A stretch of 33,250 bases of DNA from the NCBI GenBank assembly GCA_023301505.1, contig JALZUP010000369.1:1-33250 (forward strand), given 5' to 3'. Below, in pieces: positions 1 to 10,079 of the stretch. The notes below the pieces were generated by a model. It ran no database searches and was not told the DNA's origin. It saw nothing but the letters and a program-made list of their open reading frames with translations. Position numbers and translations under genes: made by a program. This DNA comes from Robiginitomaculum sp. (GTDB lineage: Bacteria > Pseudomonadota > Alphaproteobacteria > Caulobacterales > Maricaulaceae). The number at the start of each line of letters is the position of its first letter. The stretch's first letter is position 1.

Positions 1-955
1 CTGCCCGCTCTGTGACCTCGCCGATTTGGGTGAGGGTCATGCCGACGGCTTTGGCCTCTTTGATGAGCGTGGCTTTATCACTCGCGCGGGCTGTGAATAG
101 GATTTCATAATCATCTCCGCCAGTGATGAGTGATTTCATCACCGAGTCGCGCTCCGCCTTTTCGGGATGTTTCGCGAGCCAGTTTGCGGTGGCCGCCGAT
201 AAGGGCACGGCGTCAATATTGATAGACAGGCCCACATGAGAGGCGCGGGCAAGGTGGCGCGCATCCGCAATCAGGCCGTCCGATATATCCAAAGCCGCGC
301 TGGCATATTTACGCAGGGTTTTACGAAACTCAATACGGGGCTGCGGCCTGTAATAGGCTTGCTCCCATGCCCAAATCGCCTCTCCTGACGGGGCGGGGTT
401 TATGGGCTGCCCCAGTGGTTGCCCCAGTGGCTGCCCTAGTACAATTTTCACGCCCAAACTGGCATCTCCGATTGGCCCTGTCACAAAGAGCAGATCACCC
501 GCGCGCGCGCCGCTGCGCAAAACGGCTTGCCCCGTAGGCACAAGGCCCAGCAAAGTTGCGCTGACCACCATCGGGGCGTCTGCCTTGCCCGCAAGCGTTG
601 TGTCGCCTCCAAACAAGCTAAGCTCAAATTCCTCTTGGCCTTGCTTTAAGCCAAGCGCAAAGGCGGCGAGCCATTTTTCATTTAGCCCGCGCGGCAGACT
701 GAGTGAGAGCATATAGCCCTGCGGGGTTGCGCCCTTGGCGGCCAAATCAGACAGGTTGACTCGCAACAATTTCTCCGCTGTATCCGCGCCGTAATGCCCC
801 TTGGGAAAATGCACGCCCTCCACCATCGTGTCTTGGGTGATGACAAGCTCATAACCAGAGGGCGGTTGCCAAATAGCGGCATCATCGCTCAGGCCAAGCC
901 CTGCCCGTCCTGCTAGCGGAGCCAAATGGGTCTTGATGAAGTCAAATTCATTCAT
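1..955 (-). CDS. thiL: Thiamine-monophosphate kinase ThiL (C-terminus cut off by window edge)
   Basis: Reverse-strand reading from ATG at 955 gives MNEFDFIKTHLAPLAGRAGLGLSDDAAIWQPPSGYELVITQDTMVEGVHFP...LLRVNLSDLAAKGATPQGYMLSLSLP...FGGDTT...ALDISDGLIADARHLA...ITGGDDYEILFT; typical ThiL motifs. Absent from the ORF track because it runs off the window. Confidence 0.93.
   Translation of the reverse strand, partial: MNEFDFIKTHLAPLAGRAGLGLSDDAAIWQPPSGYELVITQDTMVEGVHFPKGHYGADTAEKLLRVNLSDLAAKGATPQGYMLSLSLPRGLNEKWLAAFALGLKQGQEEFELSLFGGDTTLAGKADAPMVVSATLLGLVPTGQAVLRSGARAGDLLFVTGPIGDASLGVKIVLGQPLGQPLGQPINPAPSGEAIWAWEQAYYRPQPRIEFRKTLRKYASAALDISDGLIADARHLARASHVGLSINIDAVPLSAATANWLAKHPEKAERDSVMKSLITGGDDYEILFTARASDKATLIKEAKAVGMTLTQIGEVTERA
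407..442. repeat. 12-bp tandem repeat (about 3 units) inside thiL encoding LGQPLGQPLGQP
   Basis: ctgccccagtgg / ttgccccagtgg / ctgccctagtac in consecutive units. Confidence 0.85.
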
Positions 956-1009
956 AATAAGCTTATAGCCTGACCGTAGGCCCCAGCGCTAGAAAAAGTC
1001 AGGTGAGCG

Positions 1010-1474
1010 TCACCTAAACTCTGAGGGACGCAATTCGCGCGCTAGCTTATCCAAACTCGCATTGACGAAATTAGGCTCTTTATTGTCATAAAAATCGGTC
1101 GCCATTGTTACATATTCATCAATGACCACGCGCGCGGGAATATCAATGCGCGCCATAAGCTCAAATGTACCCGCCCGCATAAGCGCCCGTAATGTGACGT
1201 CCAGACGTGACAATTTCCATTTCTCTGATAATTTTTTGGCAATTTCGACATCTATAGCGGCTTGGCCGTCAACAACGCCCTGCACAATTTCTTCAAAAAA
1301 CTCTTCATCAGCCGCGACAAAGCCGTCCTCACCATCATAGCCAAATTCATGGTTGCGAAACTGCATAATAACTTTTTTCGCGCCCAGCCCAGACAGCTCC
1401 ATTTGATAGAGTGCTTGCACCGCCGCAAGGCGCGCCGCGCCGCGAAGCTCTGCGACTGGAGGTGTGTTAGACAT
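1010..1474 (-). CDS. nusB: Transcription antitermination factor NusB
   Basis: 154 aa; RGAARLAAVQALYQMELSG...ARIDIPARVVIDEYVTMATDFYDNKEPNFVNASLDKLARELR; adjacent to ribH and thiL as usual. Confidence 0.95.
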   Translation of the reverse strand: MSNTPPVAELRGAARLAAVQALYQMELSGLGAKKVIMQFRNHEFGYDGEDGFVAADEEFFEEIVQGVVDGQAAIDVEIAKKLSEKWKLSRLDVTLRALMRAGTFELMARIDIPARVVIDEYVTMATDFYDNKEPNFVNASLDKLARELRPSEFR

Positions 1475-1898
1475 TATTTAGCTCATCTCTGATTTTAATC
1501 ATCTTTAGAGCCGCATTCGCTGCAAAGCCGCCTTTGTTTTTCTGGCTCTTATCAGAGCGCGCAATCGCCTGCGCTTCATTTTCAACTGTGATAATGCCAT
1601 TGCCAATTGCCAGTTGTCTATCGACCGCCAAATCCATTAGCGCGCGCGCGGACTCCCCGCAGACATAATCATAATGGGTCGTCTCTCCGCGAATAACGCA
1701 GCCTAGCGCGACATAGCCGTCAAATTTTCCGCCCGATTTTTCAGCCATAGAAATGACATGCGGAATTTCCAACGCGCCCGGCACATTGACCTTGGTAATA
1801 TCAGCCTTAGCCGCCTGCAAAACATCAAGTGCGCCCTCAAGCAGCATGTCCGAAACTTGCGTGTAATAGCGCGCCTCTATGACGAGAATTTTTGTCAT
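1467..1898 (-). CDS. ribH: 6,7-dimethyl-8-ribityllumazine synthase
   Basis: 143 aa; VPGALEIPHVISMAEKSGGKFDGYVALGCVIRGETTHYDYVC...GNGIITVENEAQA; start overlaps with nusB. Confidence 0.96.
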   Translation of the reverse strand: MTKILVIEARYYTQVSDMLLEGALDVLQAAKADITKVNVPGALEIPHVISMAEKSGGKFDGYVALGCVIRGETTHYDYVCGESARALMDLAVDRQLAIGNGIITVENEAQAIARSDKSQKNKGGFAANAALKMIKIRDELNNV

Positions 1899-1908
1899 GG
1901 TTTATCCT

Positions 1909-3084
1909 TTAGGCCCGTTTTTGGATGAGCGGCGTAATGCCGACAATTTCCAAATCATAAGCATCCAGCCCAATAATTTTGGGCATTTTATCTGTAATCA
2001 ATGTCATTTGCGTCACGCCCTGATCAACCAATATTTGCGCGCCGACGCCATATTCGCGTAAGGCTTGGTCTTTGGGGTCTGGCTTGTCCGTCTTCATCTT
2101 GGGCGCGCCAAGGCGTTCCAGCAGACTATCAATAGAGCCCTCGCGAATAAGGACTAAAACGCTATGGCCGTCATGGCGCGCGAGCTGTTTCATCGCGTCC
2201 CATATCAAGCCTGCTCGCGCGCTTTTTTCATAAAGCACATCGCCCGCAAAATCGATTTTATGCACGCGCACAAGGCTCGGCTCTCCATCAGAAGGCTGTC
2301 CATGAGATAAGGCGACATGTTCGCTATCATCTAGGAAATTGCGGTAAACATGAATGTCAAACTCATCCCCGCGTTGAGATATAAATTCAGAACTGGCTAC
2401 ACGGCGCACATAATGATCCCGCTTTAGGCGGTGCTCAACAAGGCTCTCAATCGTGCCGATTTTCATCTTATGATGTTTGGCAAATTCAATGAGCTGCGGC
2501 AGGCGCGCCATTGTCCCGTCATCATTCATAATTTCGCAAATCACAGCGGACGGGTTTAGGCCTGCCATGCGCGAAATATCAACACTTGCCTCCGTATGGC
2601 CCGTGCGGATCAACACGCCGCCATCTTTGGCAATGATTGGAAAGACATGACCCGGCGATACGATATCTTGCGCGCTCATATCTGGGTTTATCGCTGTTAA
2701 AACAGTGCGCGAACGATCGCCCGCCGAAATCCCTGTCGTAATCCCCTCACGGGCTTCAATAGACTGAGTAAAGGCGGTTTCAAATCGCGCGCGATTATCC
2801 GTTGTCATATTTTTAAGGCCAAGCTCTTCTGCCCGCGCCTTATCAAGGGTGAGGCAAATCAAGCCACGTCCAAAGCGGGCCATAAAATTGACCGCTTCGG
2901 GCGTTGCAAATTGCGCTGGAATAACCAGATCGCCTTCATTTTCACGGTCTTCAGCATCGACAAGCACAAACATGCGGCCAGCCTTCGCCTCCGCAATAAT
3001 CTCTTCTGGGCCAGATAGCTCAAAGGACTGATTGTCTTGGCCTTTAGTGTCAGGCTTATTAGGGATAATTTCGGGATTAGACAT
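1909..3084 (-). CDS. ribB: 3,4-dihydroxy-2-butanone-4-phosphate synthase fused to a degenerate GTP cyclohydrolase II-like domain (RibBA/RibBX type)
   Basis: 391 aa; N-terminal RibB motifs (VDAEDRENEGDLVIPAQFATPEAVNFMARFGRGLICLTL, ISAGDRSRTVLTAI, SPGHVFPI, TGHTEASVDISRMAGL). The RibA-like C-terminal half has no cysteine residues. Confidence 0.93.
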   Translation of the reverse strand: MSNPEIIPNKPDTKGQDNQSFELSGPEEIIAEAKAGRMFVLVDAEDRENEGDLVIPAQFATPEAVNFMARFGRGLICLTLDKARAEELGLKNMTTDNRARFETAFTQSIEAREGITTGISAGDRSRTVLTAINPDMSAQDIVSPGHVFPIIAKDGGVLIRTGHTEASVDISRMAGLNPSAVICEIMNDDGTMARLPQLIEFAKHHKMKIGTIESLVEHRLKRDHYVRRVASSEFISQRGDEFDIHVYRNFLDDSEHVALSHGQPSDGEPSLVRVHKIDFAGDVLYEKSARAGLIWDAMKQLARHDGHSVLVLIREGSIDSLLERLGAPKMKTDKPDPKDQALREYGVGAQILVDQGVTQMTLITDKMPKIIGLDAYDLEIVGITPLIQKRA

Positions 3085-3733
3085 CGCCGCGCGCTTTCAT
3101 ATGATCAATATAGCGGGCGACATAGCGCGCAAAGCTATCAATTTCCAGATTTATCTCATCACCAGCGCGCAATTGCCCCAATGTTGTGACCTCTGCCGTA
3201 TGGGGGATTAGATTTACGGTGAATTCATCACCTTCGACAAGGTTGACCGTCAAGGACACTCCATCAATGGTAATGGAACCTTTAGGCGCAATGGCGAACA
3301 GCAGCTCGCTTGGCGCGCGAAACCGCGCCGTGATAGAGCCTGCACTTTGAGACATGGAGATAAGTTGCCCGCGCGCATCCACATGGCCAGAGACCATATG
3401 GCCGCCAAATTCGTCCCCGACCTTCATGGCGCGTTCAAGATTTATGCGCTGGCCTTCTGCCCATCCATAGAGCATGGTCTTATCAAGGCTCTCATCAGAG
3501 ACTTCGACAGCAAAGATACAGCCCTCATCCGTGCGCGTTTTTTCAATCACAGTCATACAGGCGCCCGACAGCGCAATAGAGGCCCCAATATCAATTGTGT
3601 CAGGGTCATAGCGGCAGGCGACTTCAAAGCGCGTATCCCCGCGCCATATAGGGTCACCGCTAGCTTTTTGCTCAGCGGCGACGCGCGACACTGCCATAAG
3701 TCTGCCAATATCTGTGATAATTCCCGTAAACAT
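3077..3733 (-). CDS. ribE: Riboflavin synthase alpha subunit
   Basis: 218 aa; MFTGIITDIGRL, GASIALSGACMTVIE, GHMVSGHVDARG, KGSITIDGVSLTVN, IPHTAEVTTLG. Confidence 0.95.
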   Translation of the reverse strand: MFTGIITDIGRLMAVSRVAAEQKASGDPIWRGDTRFEVACRYDPDTIDIGASIALSGACMTVIEKTRTDEGCIFAVEVSDESLDKTMLYGWAEGQRINLERAMKVGDEFGGHMVSGHVDARGQLISMSQSAGSITARFRAPSELLFAIAPKGSITIDGVSLTVNLVEGDEFTVNLIPHTAEVTTLGQLRAGDEINLEIDSFARYVARYIDHMKARGDV

Positions 3734-3739
3734 AGGCCC

Positions 3740-4405
3740 TTATAGCATTCCTCTTTCATAGGTCTCGCGCAAATCCACATCTAATTCCTGAACCGATATT
3801 CGCCGAAAGCCATAAGCCTCATCCATCAGGCTAAGATTAAGCGCGCCAATACAGTCGCGGCCATCTGCGCCGATGATGATCGGGGCGCGAAACCACTCTA
3901 TTCGGTCAACCATCCCTGCGCGCACAAAGCTAGCCGCCAATTTCCCGCCCCCTTCGAGCAAAAGGCTCTCAATGCCCTGAGCGCGCTTGAGCACAGTCAT
4001 GGCCTGCGCAATATCTAGTCCCGCTTCATTATGCTCAATTGGTAAGAGCTGCACGCCCATCGCGCTTAATAATTCACGCCGCTCTATATCGGCCTCTTGC
4101 GCGCAAAAAAGCAAAACTGGCACATCCATTGCCGTTTGCGCTAGATTTGAACTGGGCGAGAGCGCTGCCTTACTGTCAAATATGACGCGCACAGGATCGG
4201 ATAGGCCTGCAATGCGTGTGGTCAATTGGGGGTTATCAATATGGGCCGTATTGGCTCCAACACAGATCGCCTCATGGCCAGCGCGCAAAAGCCGTCCCGC
4301 ATGGCGAGAGGCTTCACATGTAATCCACTCGCTCGTGCCATTTTTAAGCGCAATTTTACCATCCAAAGACGTTGCTAGCTTTAGCGTGATTGTTGGGCGG
4401 GCCAT
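3740..4405 (-). CDS. ribD: RibD-type 5-amino-6-(5-phosphoribosylamino)uracil reductase domain only (no N-terminal deaminase)
   Basis: 221 aa starting directly at RPTITLKLATSLDGKIALKNGTSEWIT, GANTAHIDNPQLTTR, LLLEGGGKLAASF; only 16 nt between it and the nrdR stop, so no room for a deaminase domain upstream. Confidence 0.88.
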   Translation of the reverse strand: MARPTITLKLATSLDGKIALKNGTSEWITCEASRHAGRLLRAGHEAICVGANTAHIDNPQLTTRIAGLSDPVRVIFDSKAALSPSSNLAQTAMDVPVLLFCAQEADIERRELLSAMGVQLLPIEHNEAGLDIAQAMTVLKRAQGIESLLLEGGGKLAASFVRAGMVDRIEWFRAPIIIGADGRDCIGALNLSLMDEAYGFRRISVQELDVDLRETYERGML

Positions 4406-4421
4406 AATTTAACAGCCTTGA

Positions 4422-4883
4422 CTATTCAGCACTATCGAGCTTTTCATCATCAATAAATGCCTCGAAGTCTTTGGTTTCTTTGAAGTCTTTATAGACGGAA
4501 GCATAGCGCACATAGGCCACACTATCCAAACCTGCTAGCCCGTCCATCAACATTTGCCCAATCTTATCAGACGCGACTTCTAGCTCCCCAAGGCTCTCTA
4601 GGCGGCGCACAATGCCGCTTATCATTTGCTCAACCTGATCGGCGGTGACAGGGCGTTTTTGCATCGCAATCGTGACAGAGCGCAACATTTTTTCACGGTC
4701 AAAGGGCGTGCGGCGACCAGATTTTTTCACCACAGTTAATTCTCGCAATTGCACGCGCTCAAATGTCGTATAGCGCGCACCGCAAGAATTGCACTGCCGC
4801 CGGCGCCGAATAGCATTGCCATCCTCAGCCGAGCGGCTATCTTTGACCTGAGTATCTTCAGATGAGCAAAATGGGCAACGCAT
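4422..4883 (-). CDS. nrdR: Transcriptional repressor NrdR
   Basis: 153 aa; [42 protein letters not shown] zinc ribbon plus ATP-cone. Confidence 0.97.
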   Translation of the reverse strand: MRCPFCSSEDTQVKDSRSAEDGNAIRRRRQCNSCGARYTTFERVQLRELTVVKKSGRRTPFDREKMLRSVTIAMQKRPVTADQVEQMISGIVRRLESLGELEVASDKIGQMLMDGLAGLDSVAYVRYASVYKDFKETKDFEAFIDDEKLDSAE

Positions 4884-4941
4884 AATGTGAGTCTTCCGTT
4901 ACAGCGAAGCCCTAAGCTACGAGAAATTTTGTTTCTTTGCA

Positions 4942-4986
4942 AAGGTTAGATGAGAGCTTTCATCTTATGCCGTTCACTCTAACCTT
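4942..4986 (-). repeat. Nested inverted repeats at the glyA 3' end / nrdR leader
   Basis: AAGGTTAGA (4942-4950) with TCTAACCTT (4978-4986), 9/9; inner AGATGA (4948-4953) with TCATCT (4960-4965). Confidence 0.7.
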
Positions 4987-6352
4987 GCGGATAAATCGGG
5001 AATTTCGCGGTTAGCGCTTTAACGCGCTGCTTCACGCTTTCTTCAACTTCTGGATTGCCCTTTGGGTTTTCGGCAAGCGCGTCGAGGACTTCGGCCATCA
5101 TCTGCCCGATTTCACGAAACTCTGCCGTGCCAAAGCCGCGCGTTGTTCCTGCTGGCGACCCAACGCGGATGCCAGACGTAACCGTGAACTTCTCTTTATC
5201 AAATGGAATGCCGTTTTTATTACAGGTAATATAGGCGCGGCCCAAAGCTTTCTCGGCTGCATTGCCCTTCACCCCTTTTGGCGAGAGATCAATAAGGGCT
5301 AGATGAGTGTCCGTTCCGCCCGTCACCACAGCATAGCCAGCTTCGACCAGAGCGCTGGCCATAGCGCGGCAATTATCAATTACGGCTTGGCCATAAGCTT
5401 TAAATTCAGGCTGAAGCGCATCGCTAAAGGCGGCCGCTTTACCCGCTATAACATGCATAAGCGGGCCACCTTGAAGGCCGGGGAAGATGGCGGAGTTAAA
5501 TTTTTTGGCTAGCTTTTCATCATTGGTCAGAATCATGCCCCCGCGCGGACCGCGCAGCGTTTTATGCGTCGTGGTTGTCGCTACATGAGCATGCGGGAAT
5601 GGCGATGGATGAGTTCCGCCCGCCACAAGCCCTGCGAAATGAGCCATATCAACATGTAGATAAGCGCCAACTTTGTCGGCAATAGCGCGAAAACGGGCAA
5701 AATCAATCTGGCGAGAATAGGCAGAGCCGCCGCAAATGATCATCTTTGGCTTATGCTCAAGAGCCAATTTTTCGACATTATCATAATCAATCAAATGCGT
5801 GTCTTCAGTCACGCCATAAGGAATGGCATTAAACCATTTACCCGACATATTTGGCGGAGCGCCATGGGTTAAGTGACCACCTGAGGCCAAATCCATCCCC
5901 ATAATTGTATCGCCAGGTTGAAGCAGCGCTAAAAAGACGCCCTGATTAGCTTGGCTCCCAGAACTAGGCTGCACATTAGCAAAGCCGCAATCAAAGAGCT
6001 GACACGCGCGGTCAATCGCGAGCTGTTCGGTGACATCCACATGTTGGCACCCGCCATAATAGCGCTTACCCGGATAACCTTCGGCATATTTATTTGTTAG
6101 CACAGAGCCTTGCGCCTCAAGCACCGCTTTAGACACAATATTTTCAGAGGCAATCAGCTCAATTTCATGCTGTTGGCGGTCAAGTTCTGCTTCCATGCTG
6201 GCATAAAGATCAGGATCGCGCTCCTTTAAACCTTGCGTAAAATAATTGGACAGGTGGGCTGTGGCATCATTTGCAGGTACGGCAGACATGGGCGACTCCA
6301 TCGCATGTGTAAGAATTGCAAGTCTCTTAGCGATTTCGGGCGTAAGGGGCAA
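4979..6352 (-). CDS. glyA: Serine hydroxymethyltransferase (start possibly at 6289)
   Basis: 457 aa; [57 protein letters not shown]; an internal Met at 6289 ([17 protein letters not shown]) is a plausible true start. Confidence 0.97.
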   Translation of the reverse strand: MPLTPEIAKRLAILTHAMESPMSAVPANDATAHLSNYFTQGLKERDPDLYASMEAELDRQQHEIELIASENIVSKAVLEAQGSVLTNKYAEGYPGKRYYGGCQHVDVTEQLAIDRACQLFDCGFANVQPSSGSQANQGVFLALLQPGDTIMGMDLASGGHLTHGAPPNMSGKWFNAIPYGVTEDTHLIDYDNVEKLALEHKPKMIICGGSAYSRQIDFARFRAIADKVGAYLHVDMAHFAGLVAGGTHPSPFPHAHVATTTTHKTLRGPRGGMILTNDEKLAKKFNSAIFPGLQGGPLMHVIAGKAAAFSDALQPEFKAYGQAVIDNCRAMASALVEAGYAVVTGGTDTHLALIDLSPKGVKGNAAEKALGRAYITCNKNGIPFDKEKFTVTSGIRVGSPAGTTRGFGTAEFREIGQMMAEVLDALAENPKGNPEVEESVKQRVKALTAKFPIYPQG

Positions 6353-6410
6353 TGGTAAAGGGCGATGGTTTTTGACGCATTAAGCTTTTCGTCAAAATTA
6401 TGCTCAGCTC

Positions 6411-7670
6411 TTAAGCGACTTGCTCCGCATCGTCTTTTTGAAGACCAAATTCAGCCCAAACATCGTCAAGCGCCGTCATCAAATCATCCATCATCTCATC
6501 TGTATGCACAGGACTTGGCGTGAAACGTAAACGCTCTGTGCCCTTAGGAACAGTTGGATAATTAATCGGCTGGGCGTAAATCCCATAGCGCTCTAGCAGC
6601 ACATCAGACACAGCCTTACATTTAACGGGATCGCCAATCATGAGCGGCACAATATGTGTCTCCCCGTCAATGAAGGGATAACCCGCAGCCTTAAAGCGTG
6701 ATTTTAGCGCATTGGCGCGTTCTTGATGAATTTCGCGTAATTGCGGCGATATTTTGAGATATTTCACGCTCCGCAAAGCGCCCGCAGCCGTGCTGGGCGG
6801 GATTGAGGTTGTAAAGATAAACCCAGAAGCCAAAGAGCGCACAGCGTCAATAATATTTTCGCGCGCCGCAATATAGCCGCCAATCATGCCGTAAGCCTTG
6901 GCAAGCGTTCCTTGGATAATATCAATACGATCCATCAGGCCGCGCGCTTCGGCTACGCCCCCGCCTCTTGGGCCATACATGCCCACGGCGTGAACCTCAT
7001 CAATATAGGTTAACGCGTTATATTTATCGGCCAGATCGCAAATTTGCTCAATCGGCGCGATATCTGCGTCCATAGAATAAACGCTCTCAAAGGCAATAAG
7101 CTTTGGCGCGGCTGGATCAGCGGCGGCAAGTTTAGCTTCAAGGTCAGCTAAATCATTATGTTTGAAAATAACTTTGCTACAGCTTTTGACTTGCTGGGCG
7201 CGTTTTACGCCAGAAATCATGCTGGCATGGTTCATTTCATCGGAAAAAATAATCAAGCCTGGCAAAATACGGCTCATAACGCCAATCGCCGCTTCATTGG
7301 CTACATAGCCAGAAGTCATCACAAGAGCACGCTCTTTGTCATGTAGATCGGCCAGCTCTTTTTCAAGCTGAACGTGATAATGCGTCGTGCCCGAAATATT
7401 GCGCGTTCCGCCAGACCCTGTTCCAACAGAATCGACCGCCTGTTTGACCGCATCCATCACGCATTCACTTTGGCCCATGCCAAGATAATCATTGGAACAC
7501 CAGACGGTAATCTCTTGCTCGGCAAAATCGTCTTTATACCATGTGGCGAGTGGAAATTGTCCGCGATGACGGCGAATATCACGGAAGACGCGATAGCGAC
7601 CTTCAGATCGCACATCATCAACTGCTTTTTTAAATTCGCCCTGATATTTATTTTTATATTGCTCTGACAT
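6411..7670 (-). CDS. hemA: 5-aminolevulinate synthase
   Basis: 419 aa; [86 protein letters not shown]. Confidence 0.97.
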   Translation of the reverse strand: MSEQYKNKYQGEFKKAVDDVRSEGRYRVFRDIRRHRGQFPLATWYKDDFAEQEITVWCSNDYLGMGQSECVMDAVKQAVDSVGTGSGGTRNISGTTHYHVQLEKELADLHDKERALVMTSGYVANEAAIGVMSRILPGLIIFSDEMNHASMISGVKRAQQVKSCSKVIFKHNDLADLEAKLAAADPAAPKLIAFESVYSMDADIAPIEQICDLADKYNALTYIDEVHAVGMYGPRGGGVAEARGLMDRIDIIQGTLAKAYGMIGGYIAARENIIDAVRSLASGFIFTTSIPPSTAAGALRSVKYLKISPQLREIHQERANALKSRFKAAGYPFIDGETHIVPLMIGDPVKCKAVSDVLLERYGIYAQPINYPTVPKGTERLRFTPSPVHTDEMMDDLMTALDDVWAEFGLQKDDAEQVA

Positions 7671-7786
7671 ATTTCGCTTTTCGTCTAACTTCTAAGCTTA
7701 TGGCACGATTTATTTTTTTTGACTATAGCTTAAACGCCGCAGTTTCCTATCTCTGTTGCATAGCTTAGTGATTATAGGCTAGTTTT

Positions 7787-7798
7787 GAATAGCTATTC
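7787..7798. promoter_or_regulatory. 12-bp perfect palindrome GAATAGCTATTC in the divergent hemA/hemB promoter region
   Basis: GAATAG|CTATTC, located 116 bp before the hemA start and 51-69 bp before the hemB start candidates. Confidence 0.4.
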
Positions 7799-7806
7799 TA
7801 TATTAA

Positions 7807-8841
<1,035 letters not shown>

Positions 8842-8870
8842 GCCATATTGCCTTACTTAACTTAACACAC

Positions 8871-8900
8871 ACATATAAGCCATTGAAATAGCTTATATGT
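8871..8900. repeat. 10-bp perfect inverted repeat between convergent hemB and AraC gene
   Basis: ACATATAAGC (8871-8880) / GCTTATATGT (8891-8900) with a 10-nt spacer; possible bidirectional terminator or operator, but no clear T tract. Confidence 0.75.
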
Positions 8901-8906
8901 TCATTA

Positions 8907-9941
8907 TCAACTGAGTACTTTAATCTTATATTTTGAGGGCGGCACACCGTGCCAGCGTTTAAAGGCGCGAGTAAAAGCCGCCTGATCATTATAGCCTAAT
9001 ATTACGGCTATCTCAGTCAGGCTTCGGCCTGTCTCCATATAGGACTGACACAACATCTGCCTTACATCATCCACACATTGACGATAGCTAAGCCCCTGCG
9101 CAGCCAGTTCACGGCGCAAACTGCGCTCACTCATTCCCAGCTTTTTTGCAACATTAAGCTCACTTAAAGTGCCAGATTTCACATGGTCTGAAATGTGTAA
9201 AAACACTTTATCTTTCAGCTCATTATGACCTGACACCTTACTTAAAATTACATCTAGACTTAGACGTATTTGCTGCATTTTCTCTGGGTTATGGGACGGC
9301 AATTCGCGATCAACGATCTGATCTGCAAATTTTATGTAATTGTTAGATTGTGAGAAACGGATATTTCCGCCACAAATCTGCTTCATAAAATCAAAATTTT
9401 CTTTTGAAAGCTTGCCAGCCTGTGGATGACAAAAACCTGCTTCAACAACAGACTCGCCAAACCCCCAACCCAGCCATGTCGCCGTGACAGCATATCCAGC
9501 TATTACCGCCTCGCAAATATGCCTGTGTTTGGCCTGATCCAGACCTTGCGTGTCCCAAATCATGTAATCACCTTGTGGTGAACGTTTAAGGCGCGAGCGG
9601 CCAACTGTTTCAACAAGCATATTATAATCGGAATTGACCTTCACGGCATCTGCCAAGCTTTGCGAATAGGCAAAAATCGTTCCCGTCCTCACAAAACTAT
9701 AAACATGAAAGTCACAGCCAGCTTTAAACCCGATTATGGGATCATTCAAAACCTCTGACGCCAAGTCAAAGCTATCAGTCATATTTTGAAGGCTGATTCG
9801 TAGTTTAGGATTAGACAAATCCTCATAAGTCAGGCCTGTACGGCCTAATATATCACACCATAGCCTCTCAGGTGCATCTGGCATTTTACTAATAATGTCT
9901 ATTAGGCTTTTAAAATAAGCCACTGAAACAGTGCGCGCCAT
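8907..9941 (-). CDS. AraC-family transcriptional regulator (arabinose-binding-like N-terminus plus HTH_18)
   Basis: 344 aa; C-terminal LGMSERSLRRELAAQGLSYRQCVDDVRQMLCQSYMETGRSLTEIAVILGYNDQAAFTRAFKRWHGVPPSKYK. Confidence 0.93.
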   Translation of the reverse strand: MARTVSVAYFKSLIDIISKMPDAPERLWCDILGRTGLTYEDLSNPKLRISLQNMTDSFDLASEVLNDPIIGFKAGCDFHVYSFVRTGTIFAYSQSLADAVKVNSDYNMLVETVGRSRLKRSPQGDYMIWDTQGLDQAKHRHICEAVIAGYAVTATWLGWGFGESVVEAGFCHPQAGKLSKENFDFMKQICGGNIRFSQSNNYIKFADQIVDRELPSHNPEKMQQIRLSLDVILSKVSGHNELKDKVFLHISDHVKSGTLSELNVAKKLGMSERSLRRELAAQGLSYRQCVDDVRQMLCQSYMETGRSLTEIAVILGYNDQAAFTRAFKRWHGVPPSKYKIKVLS

Positions 9942-9965
9942 AGCCGTCCCTACATTTATAAAACG

Positions 9966-10049
9966 CTTAGCCTGGTTGATAAAAAACTTAACCTAACTTC
10001 ATAAAAGTTTGGCCTAAAATGACAAGTGCTTTTTTAGAAAATGACAAGT
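9966..10049. promoter_or_regulatory. Direct-repeat cluster with 21-22 bp period upstream of the AraC gene
   Basis: CTTAGCCT (9966), CTTAACCT (9987), TTTGGCCT (10008), each 21 bp apart; AAAATGACAAGT at 10016-10027 and 10038-10049, 22 bp apart and identical. Confidence 0.6.
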
Positions 10050-10079
10050 ATTGGTAGCAAACACTGTTAGATAATAATT

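Noticed and set aside
402-716. 104-aa ORF (+) opposite thiL
   Set aside because: Antisense shadow ORF; thiL on the minus strand explains the sequence, and the repetitive peptide start comes from the 12-bp repeat.
3347-4412. Long plus-strand ORFs opposite ribE/ribD (3347..3745 and 3987..4412)
   Set aside because: Fully antisense to well-recognised riboflavin genes; no recognisable protein family.
6370-6397. TTTTGACG/CGTCAAAA inverted repeat between hemA and glyA as terminator
   Set aside because: 8-bp AT-rich stem with 12-nt loop and no T tract on the minus strand; too weak to call.
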